This document shows positions 55,742-64,000 of a stretch of DNA of 64,000 bases, one piece after another (positions within the stretch are counted from its first letter, which is position 1; every line of letters begins with the position of its first letter). Origin of the DNA: Streptococcus oralis (GTDB lineage: Bacteria; Bacillota; Bacilli; Lactobacillales; Streptococcaceae); contig NZ_CP094226.1 of the NCBI RefSeq assembly GCF_022749195.1, positions 398,001-462,000 on the forward strand, written 5' to 3'. The notes under the pieces were generated by a model. It was not told the DNA's origin. It saw only the letters and a list, made by a program, of their open reading frames with translations, and searched no databases. The position numbers and the translations under genes were made by a program.

Positions 55742-56670
55742 AAGTTACAGTGAAGCGTGAGGGGGAGGAGCTGGTCTCTAATCTCTTGATTGAGCTAGGA
55801 GCGCAAGGTGTTGCGATTGAAGATAGTATGGACTATGTGGGGAATGTCGACCGTTTTGGTGAAATATTCCCTGAAGTCGAGCAGCAAGAAGAAATCGTGG
55901 TGACAGCCTACTACCCTGATACGGTTGATGTGGCAGTGGTTGAGGCGGATTTGCAGGCTCGTCTAGCAGAATTGACCGATTTTATGGATCTAGGAGAGGT
56001 CAAGATGGGCACGACTGATTTGGCTGAGGAAGACTGGGCTGACAACTGGAAGAAATACTATGAGCCAGCTCGCATCACTCATGACTTGACCATCGTGCCG
56101 TCTTGGACGGACTACGAGGCGACTGCGGGAGAAAAGATCATCAAGCTAGATCCAGGCATGGCCTTTGGTACGGGTACTCATCCAACGACCAAGATGAGCC
56201 TCTTTGCCTTGGAGCAGGTTCTTCGTGGTGGCGAAACGGTGCTAGATGTGGGGACTGGTTCAGGTGTCCTTTCTATTGCCAGCTCGCTACTTGGTGCTAA
56301 GGAAATTTTCGCCTATGACCTGGATGATGTGGCAGTTCGTGTGGCTCAGGAAAATATTGAACTTAATCCAGGCATGGAAAACATCCACGTTGCTGCTGGA
56401 GATTTGCTTAAGGGTGTGGAGATTGAGGCAGATGTCATCGTGGCTAATATCTTGGCGGATATTCTCATTCATCTGACAGAGGATGCTTATCGCTTGGTCA
56501 AGGATGAAGGCTACCTCATCATGAGTGGCATTATCAAGGACAAGTGGGACATGGTGCGAGAGTCAGCTGAGTCAGCTGGATTTTTCCTTGAAACCCATAT
56601 GATTCAAGGGGAATGGAATGCCTGTGTCTTTAAGAAAACCAAGGATATTTCTGGTGTGATTGGAGGCTAG
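55720..56670 (+). CDS. prmA: Ribosomal protein L11 methyltransferase
   Basis: A 316-residue SAM-dependent methyltransferase. Motif I is [13 protein letters not shown] (about residue 174), and the NILADIL motif (about 240) is characteristic of PrmA. It trimethylates L11. The start lies inside the preceding gene; rsmE follows directly. Confidence 0.95.
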   Translation: METWQELKVTVKREGEELVSNLLIELGAQGVAIEDSMDYVGNVDRFGEIFPEVEQQEEIVVTAYYPDTVDVAVVEADLQARLAELTDFMDLGEVKMGTTDLAEEDWADNWKKYYEPARITHDLTIVPSWTDYEATAGEKIIKLDPGMAFGTGTHPTTKMSLFALEQVLRGGETVLDVGTGSGVLSIASSLLGAKEIFAYDLDDVAVRVAQENIELNPGMENIHVAAGDLLKGVEIEADVIVANILADILIHLTEDAYRLVKDEGYLIMSGIIKDKWDMVRESAESAGFFLETHMIQGEWNACVFKKTKDISGVIGG

Positions 56671-56671
56671 C

Positions 56672-57415
56672 ATGCAACAGTATTTTATCAAGGGCAGTGC
56701 AGTCTCTCCTGTCACTATTGAGGACAAGGAAACCAGCAAGCATATGTTTCAGGTCATGCGCTTGAAAGAAGATGATGAGGTGACCTTGGTCTTTGATGAT
56801 GGTATCAAGCGCTTGGCGCGCGTGCTGGATGTGGAAAATCGTCAGTTTGAATTGGTTGAAGAATTAGCTGACAATATGGAATTGCCCGTTCAAGTAACCA
56901 TCGCATCAGGATTTCCCAAGGGAGACAAGCTGGAGTTCATCACTCAAAAAGTGACAGAGCTAGGTGCCAGCCAGATCTGGGCATTTCCTGCCGACTGGTC
57001 GGTCGCCAAATGGGACGGCAAGAAACTAGGCAAAAAGGTTGAAAAACTAGAAAAAATCGCCCTTGGAGCGGCAGAACAAAGCAAGCGTAATATCGTTCCA
57101 AGTATCAAACTTTTTGAGAAAAAAGCAGATTTTCTAGCTCAGTTTGACCAGTTTGACTCAATTGTGGTGGCTTATGAAGAATCAGCAAAAGAGGGAGAAG
57201 CTGCTGCGCTCTTACAAGCAGTCACTGGTCTTGAAAAAGGAGCCAAATTGCTCTTTATCTTTGGCCCAGAAGGCGGTCTTTCACCTGCCGAAATTGAAAG
57301 TTTTGAAGCCAAAGGAGCTGTTCTTGCAGGACTTGGTCCAAGGATTCTTCGAGCGGAAACAGCCCCGCTTTATGCCTTATCAGCCCTTAGTGTTTTAGTA
57401 GAATTAGAAAAATAA
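56672..57415 (+). CDS. rsmE: 16S rRNA m3U1498 methyltransferase
   Basis: A 247-residue SPOUT-class enzyme: the C-terminal knot has FIFGPEGGLSPAEIE (about 195) and LGPRILRAETAPLYALS (about 221), both diagnostic of RsmE. The start at 56672, one base after the prmA stop, has GGAGG upstream. Confidence 0.95.
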   Translation: MQQYFIKGSAVSPVTIEDKETSKHMFQVMRLKEDDEVTLVFDDGIKRLARVLDVENRQFELVEELADNMELPVQVTIASGFPKGDKLEFITQKVTELGASQIWAFPADWSVAKWDGKKLGKKVEKLEKIALGAAEQSKRNIVPSIKLFEKKADFLAQFDQFDSIVVAYEESAKEGEAAALLQAVTGLEKGAKLLFIFGPEGGLSPAEIESFEAKGAVLAGLGPRILRAETAPLYALSALSVLVELEK

Positions 57416-57425
57416 GAGGAAGAAA

Positions 57426-59222
57426 ATGGAACAAAAACACCGATCAGAATTTCCCGAAAAGGAACTTTGGGACTTAACTGCCCTATACCAGGACCGTGAG
57501 GATTTCTTGCGTGCAATCGAGAAAACGCGCGAAGACATCAACCAATTTAGCCGTGACTACAAGGGCAATCTTCACACTTTTGAAGATTTCGAGAAGGCTT
57601 TTGCAGAATTGGAACAAATCTATATCCAGATGAGTCATATCGGCAATTATGCCTTTATGCCTCAGACGACAGACTATAGCAATGAAGAATTTGCCAACAT
57701 TGCCCAAGCTGGGATGGAATTTGAAACAGATGCCAGCGTAGCCTTGACCTTCTTTGACGATGCTTTGGTTGCTGCAGATGAGGAGGTCTTGGACAGTTTG
57801 GGTGAATTGCCACATTTAACGGCAGCCATTCGTCAGGCCAAAATCAAAAAAGCCCACTATCTAGGGGCGGATGTGGAGAAGGCTTTGACAAATCTGGGTG
57901 AAGTTTTCTACAGTCCACAGGACATTTATACTAAGATGCGAGCTGGGGACTTTGAAATGGCTGACTTTGAAGCCCATGGCAAGACCTACAAAAACAGCTT
58001 TGTGACCTATGAAAATTTCTACCAAAACCACGAGGACGCTGAGGTTCGTGAAAAATCCTTCCGTTCTTTCTCAGAAGGACTTCGTAAGCACCAAAATACA
58101 GCTGCGGCAGCCTATTTAGCCCAAGTCAAGTCTGAAAAACTGTTGGCTGATATGAAAGGTTATGACTCAGTATTCGACTATCTTTTGGCTGAACAAGAAG
58201 TTGACCGTGCCATGTTTGACCGCCAGATTGACCTCATCATGCAAGAATTTGCGCCAGTTGCTCAGAGGTACCTCAAGCATGTTGCCAAGATCAATGGTCT
58301 TGAAAAGATGACCTTTGCAGACTGGAAATTGGACTTGGATAGTGCTCTTAATCCTGAAGTGACTATTGATGACGCCTATGATTTGGTCATGAAGTCAGTA
58401 GAACCTTTGGGACAAGAATATTGTCAGGAAGTTGCGCGCTATCAAGAAGAACGCTGGGTGGACTTCGCTGCTAATAGTGGCAAGGATTCTGGTGGGTATG
58501 CGGCGGATCCATATCGCGTGCACCCTTATGTCCTCATGAGCTGGACTGGTCGTTTGAGTGATGTCTATACCTTGATTCATGAAATTGGGCATTCTGGTCA
58601 ATTTATCTTTTCAGACAATCACCAAAGCTACTTCAATGCCCACATGTCGCCCTACTACGTTGAAGCTCCATCAACCTTCAATGAATTGCTTTTAAGTGAT
58701 TACTTGGAGCACCAGTCTGACGATCCGCGTCAAAAACGCTTTGCTCTTGCCCACCGCTTGACAGACACCTACTTCCATAATTTCATCACCCACCTCTTGG
58801 AAGCAGCCTTCCAGCGTAAGGTATATACATTGATTGAGGAAGGGGAGACCTTTGGAGCAAGCAAGCTCAACAGCATTATGAAGGAAGTTTTGACAGATTT
58901 CTGGGGAGATGCTATTGAAATTGACGACGATGCGGCCTTGACTTGGATGCGACAAGCTCACTATTACATGGGCTTGTATAGCTACACCTACTCTGCTGGT
59001 CTTGTCATCTCGACAGCAGGTTATCTCCATCTGAAAAACTCTGAGAATGGGGCTAGAGACTGGCTCAATCTCCTTAAATCAGGTGGTAGTAAGACACCGC
59101 TTGAGTCAGCCATGATTATCGGAGCGGATATCTCAACAGACAAACCACTCCGTGATACCATCCAATTTTTGTCAGACACAGTTGACCAGATTATTGCCTA
59201 CAGTGCTGAGTTGGGGGAGTAA
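57426..59222 (+). CDS. pepF: Oligoendopeptidase F
   Basis: A 598-residue M3 zinc metallopeptidase for cytoplasmic oligopeptides. The zinc motif is TLIHEIGHSGQF (about residue 382), and EAPSTFNELLLSDYL (about 412) supplies the third ligand. It lies 10 bp after rsmE and has AAGAGGAAG upstream. The unit ends with a separate terminator. Confidence 0.95.
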   Translation: MEQKHRSEFPEKELWDLTALYQDREDFLRAIEKTREDINQFSRDYKGNLHTFEDFEKAFAELEQIYIQMSHIGNYAFMPQTTDYSNEEFANIAQAGMEFETDASVALTFFDDALVAADEEVLDSLGELPHLTAAIRQAKIKKAHYLGADVEKALTNLGEVFYSPQDIYTKMRAGDFEMADFEAHGKTYKNSFVTYENFYQNHEDAEVREKSFRSFSEGLRKHQNTAAAAYLAQVKSEKLLADMKGYDSVFDYLLAEQEVDRAMFDRQIDLIMQEFAPVAQRYLKHVAKINGLEKMTFADWKLDLDSALNPEVTIDDAYDLVMKSVEPLGQEYCQEVARYQEERWVDFAANSGKDSGGYAADPYRVHPYVLMSWTGRLSDVYTLIHEIGHSGQFIFSDNHQSYFNAHMSPYYVEAPSTFNELLLSDYLEHQSDDPRQKRFALAHRLTDTYFHNFITHLLEAAFQRKVYTLIEEGETFGASKLNSIMKEVLTDFWGDAIEIDDDAALTWMRQAHYYMGLYSYTYSAGLVISTAGYLHLKNSENGARDWLNLLKSGGSKTPLESAMIIGADISTDKPLRDTIQFLSDTVDQIIAYSAELGE

Positions 59223-59287
59223 AGAAACAGGATGTCAGAATTAAACCTACTATAGAGTACGTACTGAATTCGAAGTTTAATGAACAG

Positions 59288-59311
59288 AAAGTCATCTTCG
59301 GATGACTTTTT
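59288..59311 (+). terminator. Terminator after pepF
   Basis: AAAGTCATC-TTCG-GATGACTTT hairpin with a stable tetraloop and T residues. Confidence 0.92.
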
Positions 59312-59343
59312 GATAAGTTACTAGAAATGTAGAGGTACTTGAG

Positions 59344-60135
59344 ATGTATGAAGAATTACAAAGAAAAGTGACAGAAGAAAAACCAAGCTATAGTCGAGAA
59401 GAAATTCAGTGGTTGCTTGATCATTTAGGAGATCCCTCTCCAGAAATTCGAGACGAACTTGTTTTTACGAGTTTGGCTAGAGGGATTCAAGAAGAACTGT
59501 TTTCCCTTGAACAGTTTCAGTTTATCTCAGAAGAGGTCTCCTCTGATGAAGGTCTATACAAAGAGATTGATAGTAGAGGAGTTTCGGCTTTTAAACGTTC
59601 TTTTAGCGCACTTATTTATGCTAATCTTTTGTCTGCAGATGCCAACCAGCAATCAGTTTTTTATCAGGGATTAAAAGGAGAAATTCGCAATGTCCTTTTA
59701 AATCAAGGTTTGTATTATCTTAAAAAAGAAAAGGATACGACAGGTTTTTCAAGTCAGTATGGTTGGGTTCACGCTTTTGCGCATGGAGCGGATCTCTTGA
59801 CTGAAGTCGTTTGTCATCCAGACTTTCCTAAAAATAGAGATTATGAAGTATTTGATGTACTGGGTCAACTATTTAAAAGAATTACCATTCGTTTTACAAA
59901 TGATGAGGATTGGCGGTTAGCGAGAGTACTTTATGAACCCATTTTGCAAGGGAAATTAGGGCAAGAACAAGTAGCTTCTTGGATAAAAACTATTGACTTT
60001 CCGATAGAAGAGAAGGAAGATTTTTATAAATTTTCCAACTTCAGATCCTGTCTGTTGGAAGTCTATATCCAACTTGACCAGAAAAATAGTTTACAAGATG
60101 CCTTGAAAGAAGCCATTCAATCTTTTCAGTACTAA
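59344..60135 (+). CDS. DUF2785 family protein
   Basis: A 263-residue cytoplasmic helical protein; YGWVHAFAHGADLLTEVV (about residue 140) is the characteristic DUF2785 segment. Function unknown. The gene stands alone 32 bp after the pepF terminator and before the aquaporin promoter. Confidence 0.85.
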   Translation: MYEELQRKVTEEKPSYSREEIQWLLDHLGDPSPEIRDELVFTSLARGIQEELFSLEQFQFISEEVSSDEGLYKEIDSRGVSAFKRSFSALIYANLLSADANQQSVFYQGLKGEIRNVLLNQGLYYLKKEKDTTGFSSQYGWVHAFAHGADLLTEVVCHPDFPKNRDYEVFDVLGQLFKRITIRFTNDEDWRLARVLYEPILQGKLGQEQVASWIKTIDFPIEEKEDFYKFSNFRSCLLEVYIQLDQKNSLQDALKEAIQSFQY

Positions 60136-60185
60136 GGATAAGCGAGTCGTTTCATGATTTTCAAAGAACTTTCCAGTCAATTTTC

Positions 60186-60214
60186 TTGAAACCCTTTCCT
60201 TCTTTTGATAGACT
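60186..60214 (+). promoter_or_regulatory. Promoter of the aquaporin gene
   Basis: TTGAAA and TAGACT with a 17-bp spacer, about 30 bp before the start codon. Confidence 0.7.
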
Positions 60215-60244
60215 AATACATAGTTTGAAAAAAGGAGATTTATC

Positions 60245-60913
60245 ATGAAAAAATTTGTTGCTGAATTAATCGGTACATTTATGCTTGTGTTCATTGGAAC
60301 AGGAGCTGTTGTTTTTGGAAATGGTCTTAATGGCCTTGGACACCTTGGAATTGCTTTTGCCTTTGGTTTGGCAATCGTAGTCGCAGCTTACTCAATCGGA
60401 ACTGTTTCAGGTGCTCACTTGAACCCAGCCGTTTCGATCGCTATGTTTGTAAACAAACGTTTGTCATCTTCAGAACTTGTAAACTACATCCTTGGACAAG
60501 TAGTTGGAGCTTTCTTTGCATCAGCTGCAGTATTCTTCCTCTTGTCTAACTCAGGCATGTCAACTGCTAGCCTTGGTGAAAACGCCTTGGCAAACGGTGT
60601 CACAGTCTTTGGAGGTTTCTTGTTTGAAGTTATCGCAACTTTCTTGTTTGTCTTGGTTATCATGACGGTAACATCAGCAAGCAAGGGCAATGGCGCAATC
60701 GCTGGTTTGATAATCGGCTTGTCCTTGATGGCGATGATCCTTGTTGGATTGAACATTACTGGACTTTCAGTTAACCCAGCTCGTAGCTTGGCACCAGCTG
60801 TCTTGGTCGGTGGCGCAGCCCTTCAACAAGTATGGATTTTCATCCTTGCCCCAATCGTTGGTGGTGTTCTTGCAGCTCTTGTTGCGAAAAACTTCCTTGG
60901 AACAGAAGAATAA
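60245..60913 (+). CDS. aqpC: Aquaporin (MIP family)
   Basis: A 222-residue channel with six membrane helices and both NPA boxes: SGAHLNPAVSIA (about residue 55) and GLSVNPARSLAPA (about 176). The compact length and residues around the second NPA fit an AqpZ-type water channel rather than a glycerol facilitator. In pneumococcus the corresponding AqpC has been linked to oxygen and hydrogen peroxide passage; I infer the same. Ribosome site AAAGGAG; terminator follows. Confidence 0.9.
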   Translation: MKKFVAELIGTFMLVFIGTGAVVFGNGLNGLGHLGIAFAFGLAIVVAAYSIGTVSGAHLNPAVSIAMFVNKRLSSSELVNYILGQVVGAFFASAAVFFLLSNSGMSTASLGENALANGVTVFGGFLFEVIATFLFVLVIMTVTSASKGNGAIAGLIIGLSLMAMILVGLNITGLSVNPARSLAPAVLVGGAALQQVWIFILAPIVGGVLAALVAKNFLGTEE

Positions 60914-60922
60914 TTGAAACTC

Positions 60923-60961
60923 AAAAAGCCTTGCTCCTCAGCTTGAGGAACAGGGCTTTTT
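60923..60961 (+). terminator. Terminator after aqpC
   Basis: AAAAAGCCTTGCTCC pairs with GGAACAGGGCTTTTT, ending in T residues. Confidence 0.9.
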
Positions 60962-60967
60962 CGTATG

Positions 60968-61071
60968 ATACTCTTCGAAAATCTCTTCAAACCACGTCAG
61001 CTTCACCTTGCCGTACTCAAGTATAGCCTGCGGCTAGCTTCCTAGTTTGCTCTTTGATTTTCATTGAGTAT
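60968..61071 (+). repeat. BOX element lacking boxB
   Basis: ATACTCTTCGAAAATCTCTT (boxA) joins through CACCTTGCCGTACTC directly to CCTGCGGCTAGCTTCCTAG and TTTTCATTGAGTAT (boxC). About 104 bp, the A-C form of the family. Confidence 0.88.
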
Positions 61072-61075
61072 GAGT

Positions 61076-61567
61076 TTAGCGGTTGTCAATTTTCTCTGGA
61101 TAAAGGTCGTGTTGGAAGAGGCGTTGTTCTGCTAAGCCTTCATACTTAGTTCCAGGTCTACCGTAGTTGTAGTAAGGGTCGATTGAGATGCCACCGCGTG
61201 GAGTGAATTTTCCCCATACCTCCAAATAGCGAGGGTCTAGTAGATTGACCAAATCTTTCCCGATAGTGTTGATACAGTTTTCGTGAAAATCCCCATGGTT
61301 TCGATAGCTAAAGAGGTAGAGTTTGAGGGATTTTGACTCGACACAGAGCTTGTCAGGAATGTAGGAAATATAAATGGTCGCAAAGTCTGGTTGAGCAGTG
61401 ATAGGGCACAGCGAGGTAAATTCAGGACAGTTGAATTTGATGAAATAGTCATTTTCCACATGACGATTGTCAAAAGATTCGAGGACTTCTGGTTGATAGT
61501 CAAAAATGTAGTTGGTTTCTTTGTTGCCGAGGAGGCTAAGGTTTTTCATTTCTTCTTGTTGTGACAT
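61076..61567 (-). CDS. queF: NADPH-dependent 7-cyano-7-deazaguanine (preQ0) reductase
   Basis: A 163-residue enzyme of the short (YkvM) class: QueF signature ESKSLKLY (about residue 78) and catalytic Cys in [13 protein letters not shown] (about 54). It produces preQ1, the queuosine precursor. It is the last gene of queCDEF, 17 bp after queE. Confidence 0.96.
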   Translation of the reverse strand: MSQQEEMKNLSLLGNKETNYIFDYQPEVLESFDNRHVENDYFIKFNCPEFTSLCPITAQPDFATIYISYIPDKLCVESKSLKLYLFSYRNHGDFHENCINTIGKDLVNLLDPRYLEVWGKFTPRGGISIDPYYNYGRPGTKYEGLAEQRLFQHDLYPEKIDNR

Positions 61568-61584
61568 GATTTTTTCTTTCTAAT

Positions 61585-62301
61585 TTAAACACCACGTTGG
61601 TTGTCGTAGAGGAGGGTATGGAGTTGAGGAAGGACGCGGACATTGCCCCAGCTATCGTCAGCAGCGACGCGTTCCCAGAGTTCTTTGAGGCGGTCCAGTT
61701 GATCTTGGACAATATTGCCTGTAACCTTGGGCTCAGGATTTCCTGCTGATAAGAAGAGGACATCTGGTTGGTAGCGTTCTTGAATCCCTTTAGCAAAGGC
61801 CAAATCGGCATCGTCAAAGACAGGGATTTTAAAGGTGACCTTGTCTGGATCTAGTTGGGAAACGATAAAGTCCAAGGTCTCGAAGTTGACTTCCATCTTG
61901 GATGAAGGAGGCTTGGGACTCAGAGTGACCTGATCGATATCTTTTAACCAATTTTGCCAGCGGGAGCCTTGGGTCTCAACTGCCAGAGTGACACCACGTT
62001 CCTTGAGCTTGGTGACGAGTTGAGCCATGTTGGCTGCTAGGATAGCAGGATTTCCCCCAGACAGGGTAACGTAGTCGTAGCTTCCTAGCTTATCTAAGGC
62101 AGCAATGACTTCATCAGCGGTCATGCGAGTTGGCTTTTCAGAACCATCCCAAGTAAAGGCAGAGTCGCACCAGTCGCAATGGTAGTCGCAACCAGCAGTG
62201 CGGACAAACATGGTTTTCTGCCCAATAGCACGGCCTTCACCTTGAAAGGTTGGGCCAAAAATTTCCAGAACTGGTAGTTTGAGGACACGTTCCCTAGTCA
62301 T
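61585..62301 (-). CDS. queE: 7-carboxy-7-deazaguanine synthase, radical SAM
   Basis: A 238-residue radical SAM enzyme with the short three-cysteine motif CDYHCDWC (about residues 34-41) and the glycine-rich LSGGNPAIL segment. It converts carboxy-tetrahydropterin to CDG. It overlaps queD by eight bases. Confidence 0.96.
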   Translation of the reverse strand: MTRERVLKLPVLEIFGPTFQGEGRAIGQKTMFVRTAGCDYHCDWCDSAFTWDGSEKPTRMTADEVIAALDKLGSYDYVTLSGGNPAILAANMAQLVTKLKERGVTLAVETQGSRWQNWLKDIDQVTLSPKPPSSKMEVNFETLDFIVSQLDPDKVTFKIPVFDDADLAFAKGIQERYQPDVLFLSAGNPEPKVTGNIVQDQLDRLKELWERVAADDSWGNVRVLPQLHTLLYDNQRGV

Positions 62302-62737
62302 CTAACCACTCCCGTCTAAACTCCGCAAAGGCAGTCGGAGTCTCATAGAGGCGAACGTATTCCATACGGAGACCGCGTTCGTCGGGCAACTCTTGACTCA
62401 TGGTTTGGAAAATCCAGTAAACCATGTTTTCAGCAGTCGTGTTCATATAAGGCAGGGTTTCATTGAGATAGCGATGATCCAAATGGGGCTCCAAGTAGTC
62501 CTTGTAGATAGCTTTGATGCCTCCAAAATCGTAGGTCATGCCACGGTCATCTAAAAATCCACTGACAGCAATTTGCAGATGATAGGTATGTCCGTGCAAG
62601 GACTTGCATTTTCCTTCATAGTGAAAGAGGTGGTGGGCAGCGTCGAAAGTAAACTCTTTTGATACCAAGGTTCTGTGAGGATTGTAGACAAGAGACTCCC
62701 CAGTTTCCTGTTTGATTTCTTTGGGTGCAAAAAACAT
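62294..62737 (-). CDS. queD: 6-carboxytetrahydropterin synthase
   Basis: A 147-residue enzyme with zinc ligands in FDAAHHLFHYEGKC and SLHGHTYHL. ATG at 62737 overlaps the queC stop by one base (TAATG) and has a GGAGAGGG site; a longer frame extends into queC and is not used. Confidence 0.95.
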   Translation of the reverse strand: MFFAPKEIKQETGESLVYNPHRTLVSKEFTFDAAHHLFHYEGKCKSLHGHTYHLQIAVSGFLDDRGMTYDFGGIKAIYKDYLEPHLDHRYLNETLPYMNTTAENMVYWIFQTMSQELPDERGLRMEYVRLYETPTAFAEFRREWLDD

Positions 62738-63390
62738 TAGCCCTCTCCTTTCTGTGAGAGATAAACATCTAAACCATGCTGGCGTAGGTGGCAGGCTGGG
62801 CAATCTCCACAGCCACTTCCGATAATCCCATTGTAGCAGGTCAAGGTCTTTTCGCGAACATAGTCAAAGGCACCGAGTTGGTCGGCTAATTCCCAAGTTT
62901 CAGCCTTGTCTAGCCACATGAGAGGCGTTTGGATAACGAAGTCGTAATCCATGGCAAGGTTGAGAGTAACATTGAGAGATTTGACAAAGACATCCCGGCA
63001 GTCAGGGTAGCCTGAGAAGTCTGTCTCGCAGACACCTGTCACGATATCTTTAATCCCACGTTGCTTGGCAAGAACTGCTGCAAAGGATAGAAAGAGGTGG
63101 TTGCGGCCGTCAACAAAGGTATTGGGAACCTCTCCCTCTTTTTGCTCAATCTCCAAATTAGAGGTTAAGGCATTTTCAGTGATTTGCCCCAGCAGAGACA
63201 TATCGAGGATGTGATGACGAATACCCTGTTCCTTAGCGATTTCTTCAGCAACTTGAATTTCGAGATGATGGCGTTGGCCATAGGCAAAGGTGACAGCTTC
63301 GACTGTTTCATAGTGTTCTTTAGCCCAAAAGAGGCAGGTTGTGGAATCTTGACCGCCACTAAAGACGACCAAGGCTGATTGACGTTTCAT
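62737..63390 (-). CDS. queC: 7-cyano-7-deazaguanine (preQ0) synthase
   Basis: A 217-residue ATP-dependent enzyme with the PP-loop [10 protein letters not shown] (near residue 10) and a C-terminal zinc site CYNG...[11 protein letters not shown]. The start at 63390 follows AAGGAG; longer readings run into the leader terminator. It heads the queCDEF operon and is preceded by a preQ1-I-like riboswitch. Confidence 0.95.
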   Translation of the reverse strand: MKRQSALVVFSGGQDSTTCLFWAKEHYETVEAVTFAYGQRHHLEIQVAEEIAKEQGIRHHILDMSLLGQITENALTSNLEIEQKEGEVPNTFVDGRNHLFLSFAAVLAKQRGIKDIVTGVCETDFSGYPDCRDVFVKSLNVTLNLAMDYDFVIQTPLMWLDKAETWELADQLGAFDYVREKTLTCYNGIIGSGCGDCPACHLRQHGLDVYLSQKGEG

Positions 63391-63426
63391 AGTACTCCTT
63401 CCAAAATGGGAAATGTTCAGAGCACG

Positions 63427-63450
63427 CAAAAAGCTCCCTTGAGGGGAGCT
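63427..63450 (-). terminator. Attenuator terminator before queC
   Basis: AGCTCCC / GGGAGCT stem and five T residues on the minus strand, 37 nt before the queC start. Its 5' side overlaps a competing stem (CTAAAAAA / TTTTTTAG). Confidence 0.88.
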
Positions 63451-63467
63451 AAAAAATACCAAATAGA

Positions 63468-63501
63468 GGTTTTTTTTAGCGATGGCATGTCCCAAACATC
63501 G
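63468..63501 (-). promoter_or_regulatory. preQ1-I-type riboswitch aptamer
   Basis: On the minus strand: five-bp P1 CGATG / CATCG, a 12-nt loop TTTGGGACATGC with C at the last position (the preQ1-pairing base in class I), then an A-rich tail CTAAAAAAAACC whose CC can pair with the loop GG to form the H-type pseudoknot. The tail can alternatively pair with TTTTTTAG downstream as an antiterminator. preQ1 binding should therefore cause termination before queC. Confidence 0.75.
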
Positions 63502-63553
63502 TAATATTCTACCTACAGTCTAGCATATTTTTTGAAAAATGGCAAAGGGCAAG

Positions 63554-63585
63554 AAAAAAGAGACCAAATGAAGCACTTGGTCTCT
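63554..63585 (-). terminator. Terminator after trxA
   Basis: AGAGACCAA / TTGGTCTCT stem with six T residues on the minus strand. Confidence 0.9.
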
Positions 63586-63592
63586 CGTGTGA

Positions 63593-63907
63593 TTAGCTCA
63601 ATTCAGCAACGATGGCCTTGATTTGTTCTGCTGTGTGTACTCCAGCAACTTGTTTCACCACTTGGCCGTCTTTTTTGAAGAGAAGGGTTGGGATAGACAT
63701 GATTCCAAAGGCACGAGCTGTGTTTGGATTTTCATCAACGTCCATTTTAACGATTTTCAAGACATCTTCTGAAAGTTCTTCAGACAATTTATCCAAGATT
63801 GGACCTTGCATACGACATGGACCACACCAAGTTGCCCAGAAGTCTACCAAGACCAAACCGTCTTTTGTTTCTTGTTCGAATGTTGCATCTGTAATTGCTT
63901 TTGCCAT
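63593..63907 (-). CDS. trxA: Thioredoxin
   Basis: A 104-residue thioredoxin with the redox motif WATWCGPCRMQGPIL (Cys-Gly-Pro-Cys near residue 30) and the cis-proline segment SIPTLL (about 75). Cytoplasmic disulfide reductant. It starts after AAAGGAG and follows the DUF4649-type gene by 15 bp, so the two may be co-transcribed. Confidence 0.96.
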   Translation of the reverse strand: MAKAITDATFEQETKDGLVLVDFWATWCGPCRMQGPILDKLSEELSEDVLKIVKMDVDENPNTARAFGIMSIPTLLFKKDGQVVKQVAGVHTAEQIKAIVAELS

Positions 63908-63922
63908 TGTATTTCTCCTTTT

Positions 63923-64000
63923 TTAGTTATATTGGCTTAAATCTTGTTTCATGAGATAGAAGAAGACATCTCCATAAGTCCCATGGTAGTCCAAATCATG
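63923..64000 (-). CDS. DUF4649-like small protein, C-terminal end only
   Basis: The last 25 codons (HDLDYHGTYGDVFFYLMKQD and on to the stop) enter from the window edge. The sequence fits the small DUF4649 proteins encoded beside trxA in streptococci. The rest lies outside the window. Confidence 0.6.
   Translation of the reverse strand, partial: HDLDYHGTYGDVFFYLMKQDLSQYN

Overview
The window looks like a chromosome segment of a mitis-group Streptococcus close to S. pneumoniae / S. mitis. Evidence for this is the AT-rich streptococcal codon use, BOX repeats (one carries a near-exact match to the BOXA1R primer site), and recognisable pneumococcal gene neighbourhoods: raf-gtfA-tacL, a MarR/choline-type transport operon, sczA-czcD-nmlR-adhC, galR-galK-galT, pbuX-xpt, the trp operon, an Asp23/AmaP envelope-stress cluster, an Mga-type regulator, rarA/6S RNA, prmA-rsmE-pepF, an aquaporin, queCDEF and trxA. 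Gene assignments rest on reading motifs; no database search was run.

Layout. 1-5.6 kb: end of a raffinose/sucrose-oligosaccharide ABC importer, sucrose phosphorylase and the teichoic acid ligase tacL. 5.7-9.2 kb: MarR-controlled choline/betaine-type ABC operon with paired operators. 9.3-14.8 kb: an accessory block. A strong promoter and structured leader are followed by a GC-richer four-gene ECF vitamin/metabolite transporter, then scraps of a lactic-acid-bacterium plasmid (hsdS start, nonsense-split DUF536 gene, small rep-linked ORF, Rep tail fused to a truncated IS6-family transposase), ending in a pnuC gene that has lost its 5' third. 14.8-23.4 kb: metal and stress genes, then gal genes with an extra HAD phosphatase. 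23.4-28.4 kb: guanine-riboswitch-controlled xpt-pbuX, exoA and DUF3290/DUF421. 28.5-34.2 kb: heterodimeric ABC exporter and two genes for the first teichoic acid sugar. 34.2-42.6 kb: a second trpB behind its own Trp T-box, then a second Trp T-box and trpEGDCFBA. 42.5-48.9 kb: competence prepilin peptidase, anchored unknowns, the envelope-stress cluster and mgrA. 48.9-51.2 kb: a small degenerate island bounded by a duplicated tRNA-Lys 3' end, then tRNA-Lys and 6S RNA. 51.2-64 kb: housekeeping genes, aquaporin, preQ1 synthesis and thioredoxin.

Regulation is largely by RNA: two Trp T-boxes in series, a guanine riboswitch, a preQ1-I-like riboswitch before queC, and a pseudoknot-capable leader that may be the old pnuC (NAD+-II) leader now driving the foreign ECF operon. 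A hairpin-rich repeat with 8-10 bp inverted ends occurs twice, each time between a leader terminator and the gene it controls (xpt and trpE).

The observations most worth following are the lactobacillus-like ECF/plasmid insertion into pnuC and its hybrid leader, the asymmetric ATPase pair in that transporter, the dual T-box trpB/trp arrangement, the repeat in riboregulated leaders, and the tRNA-Lys-flanked island.
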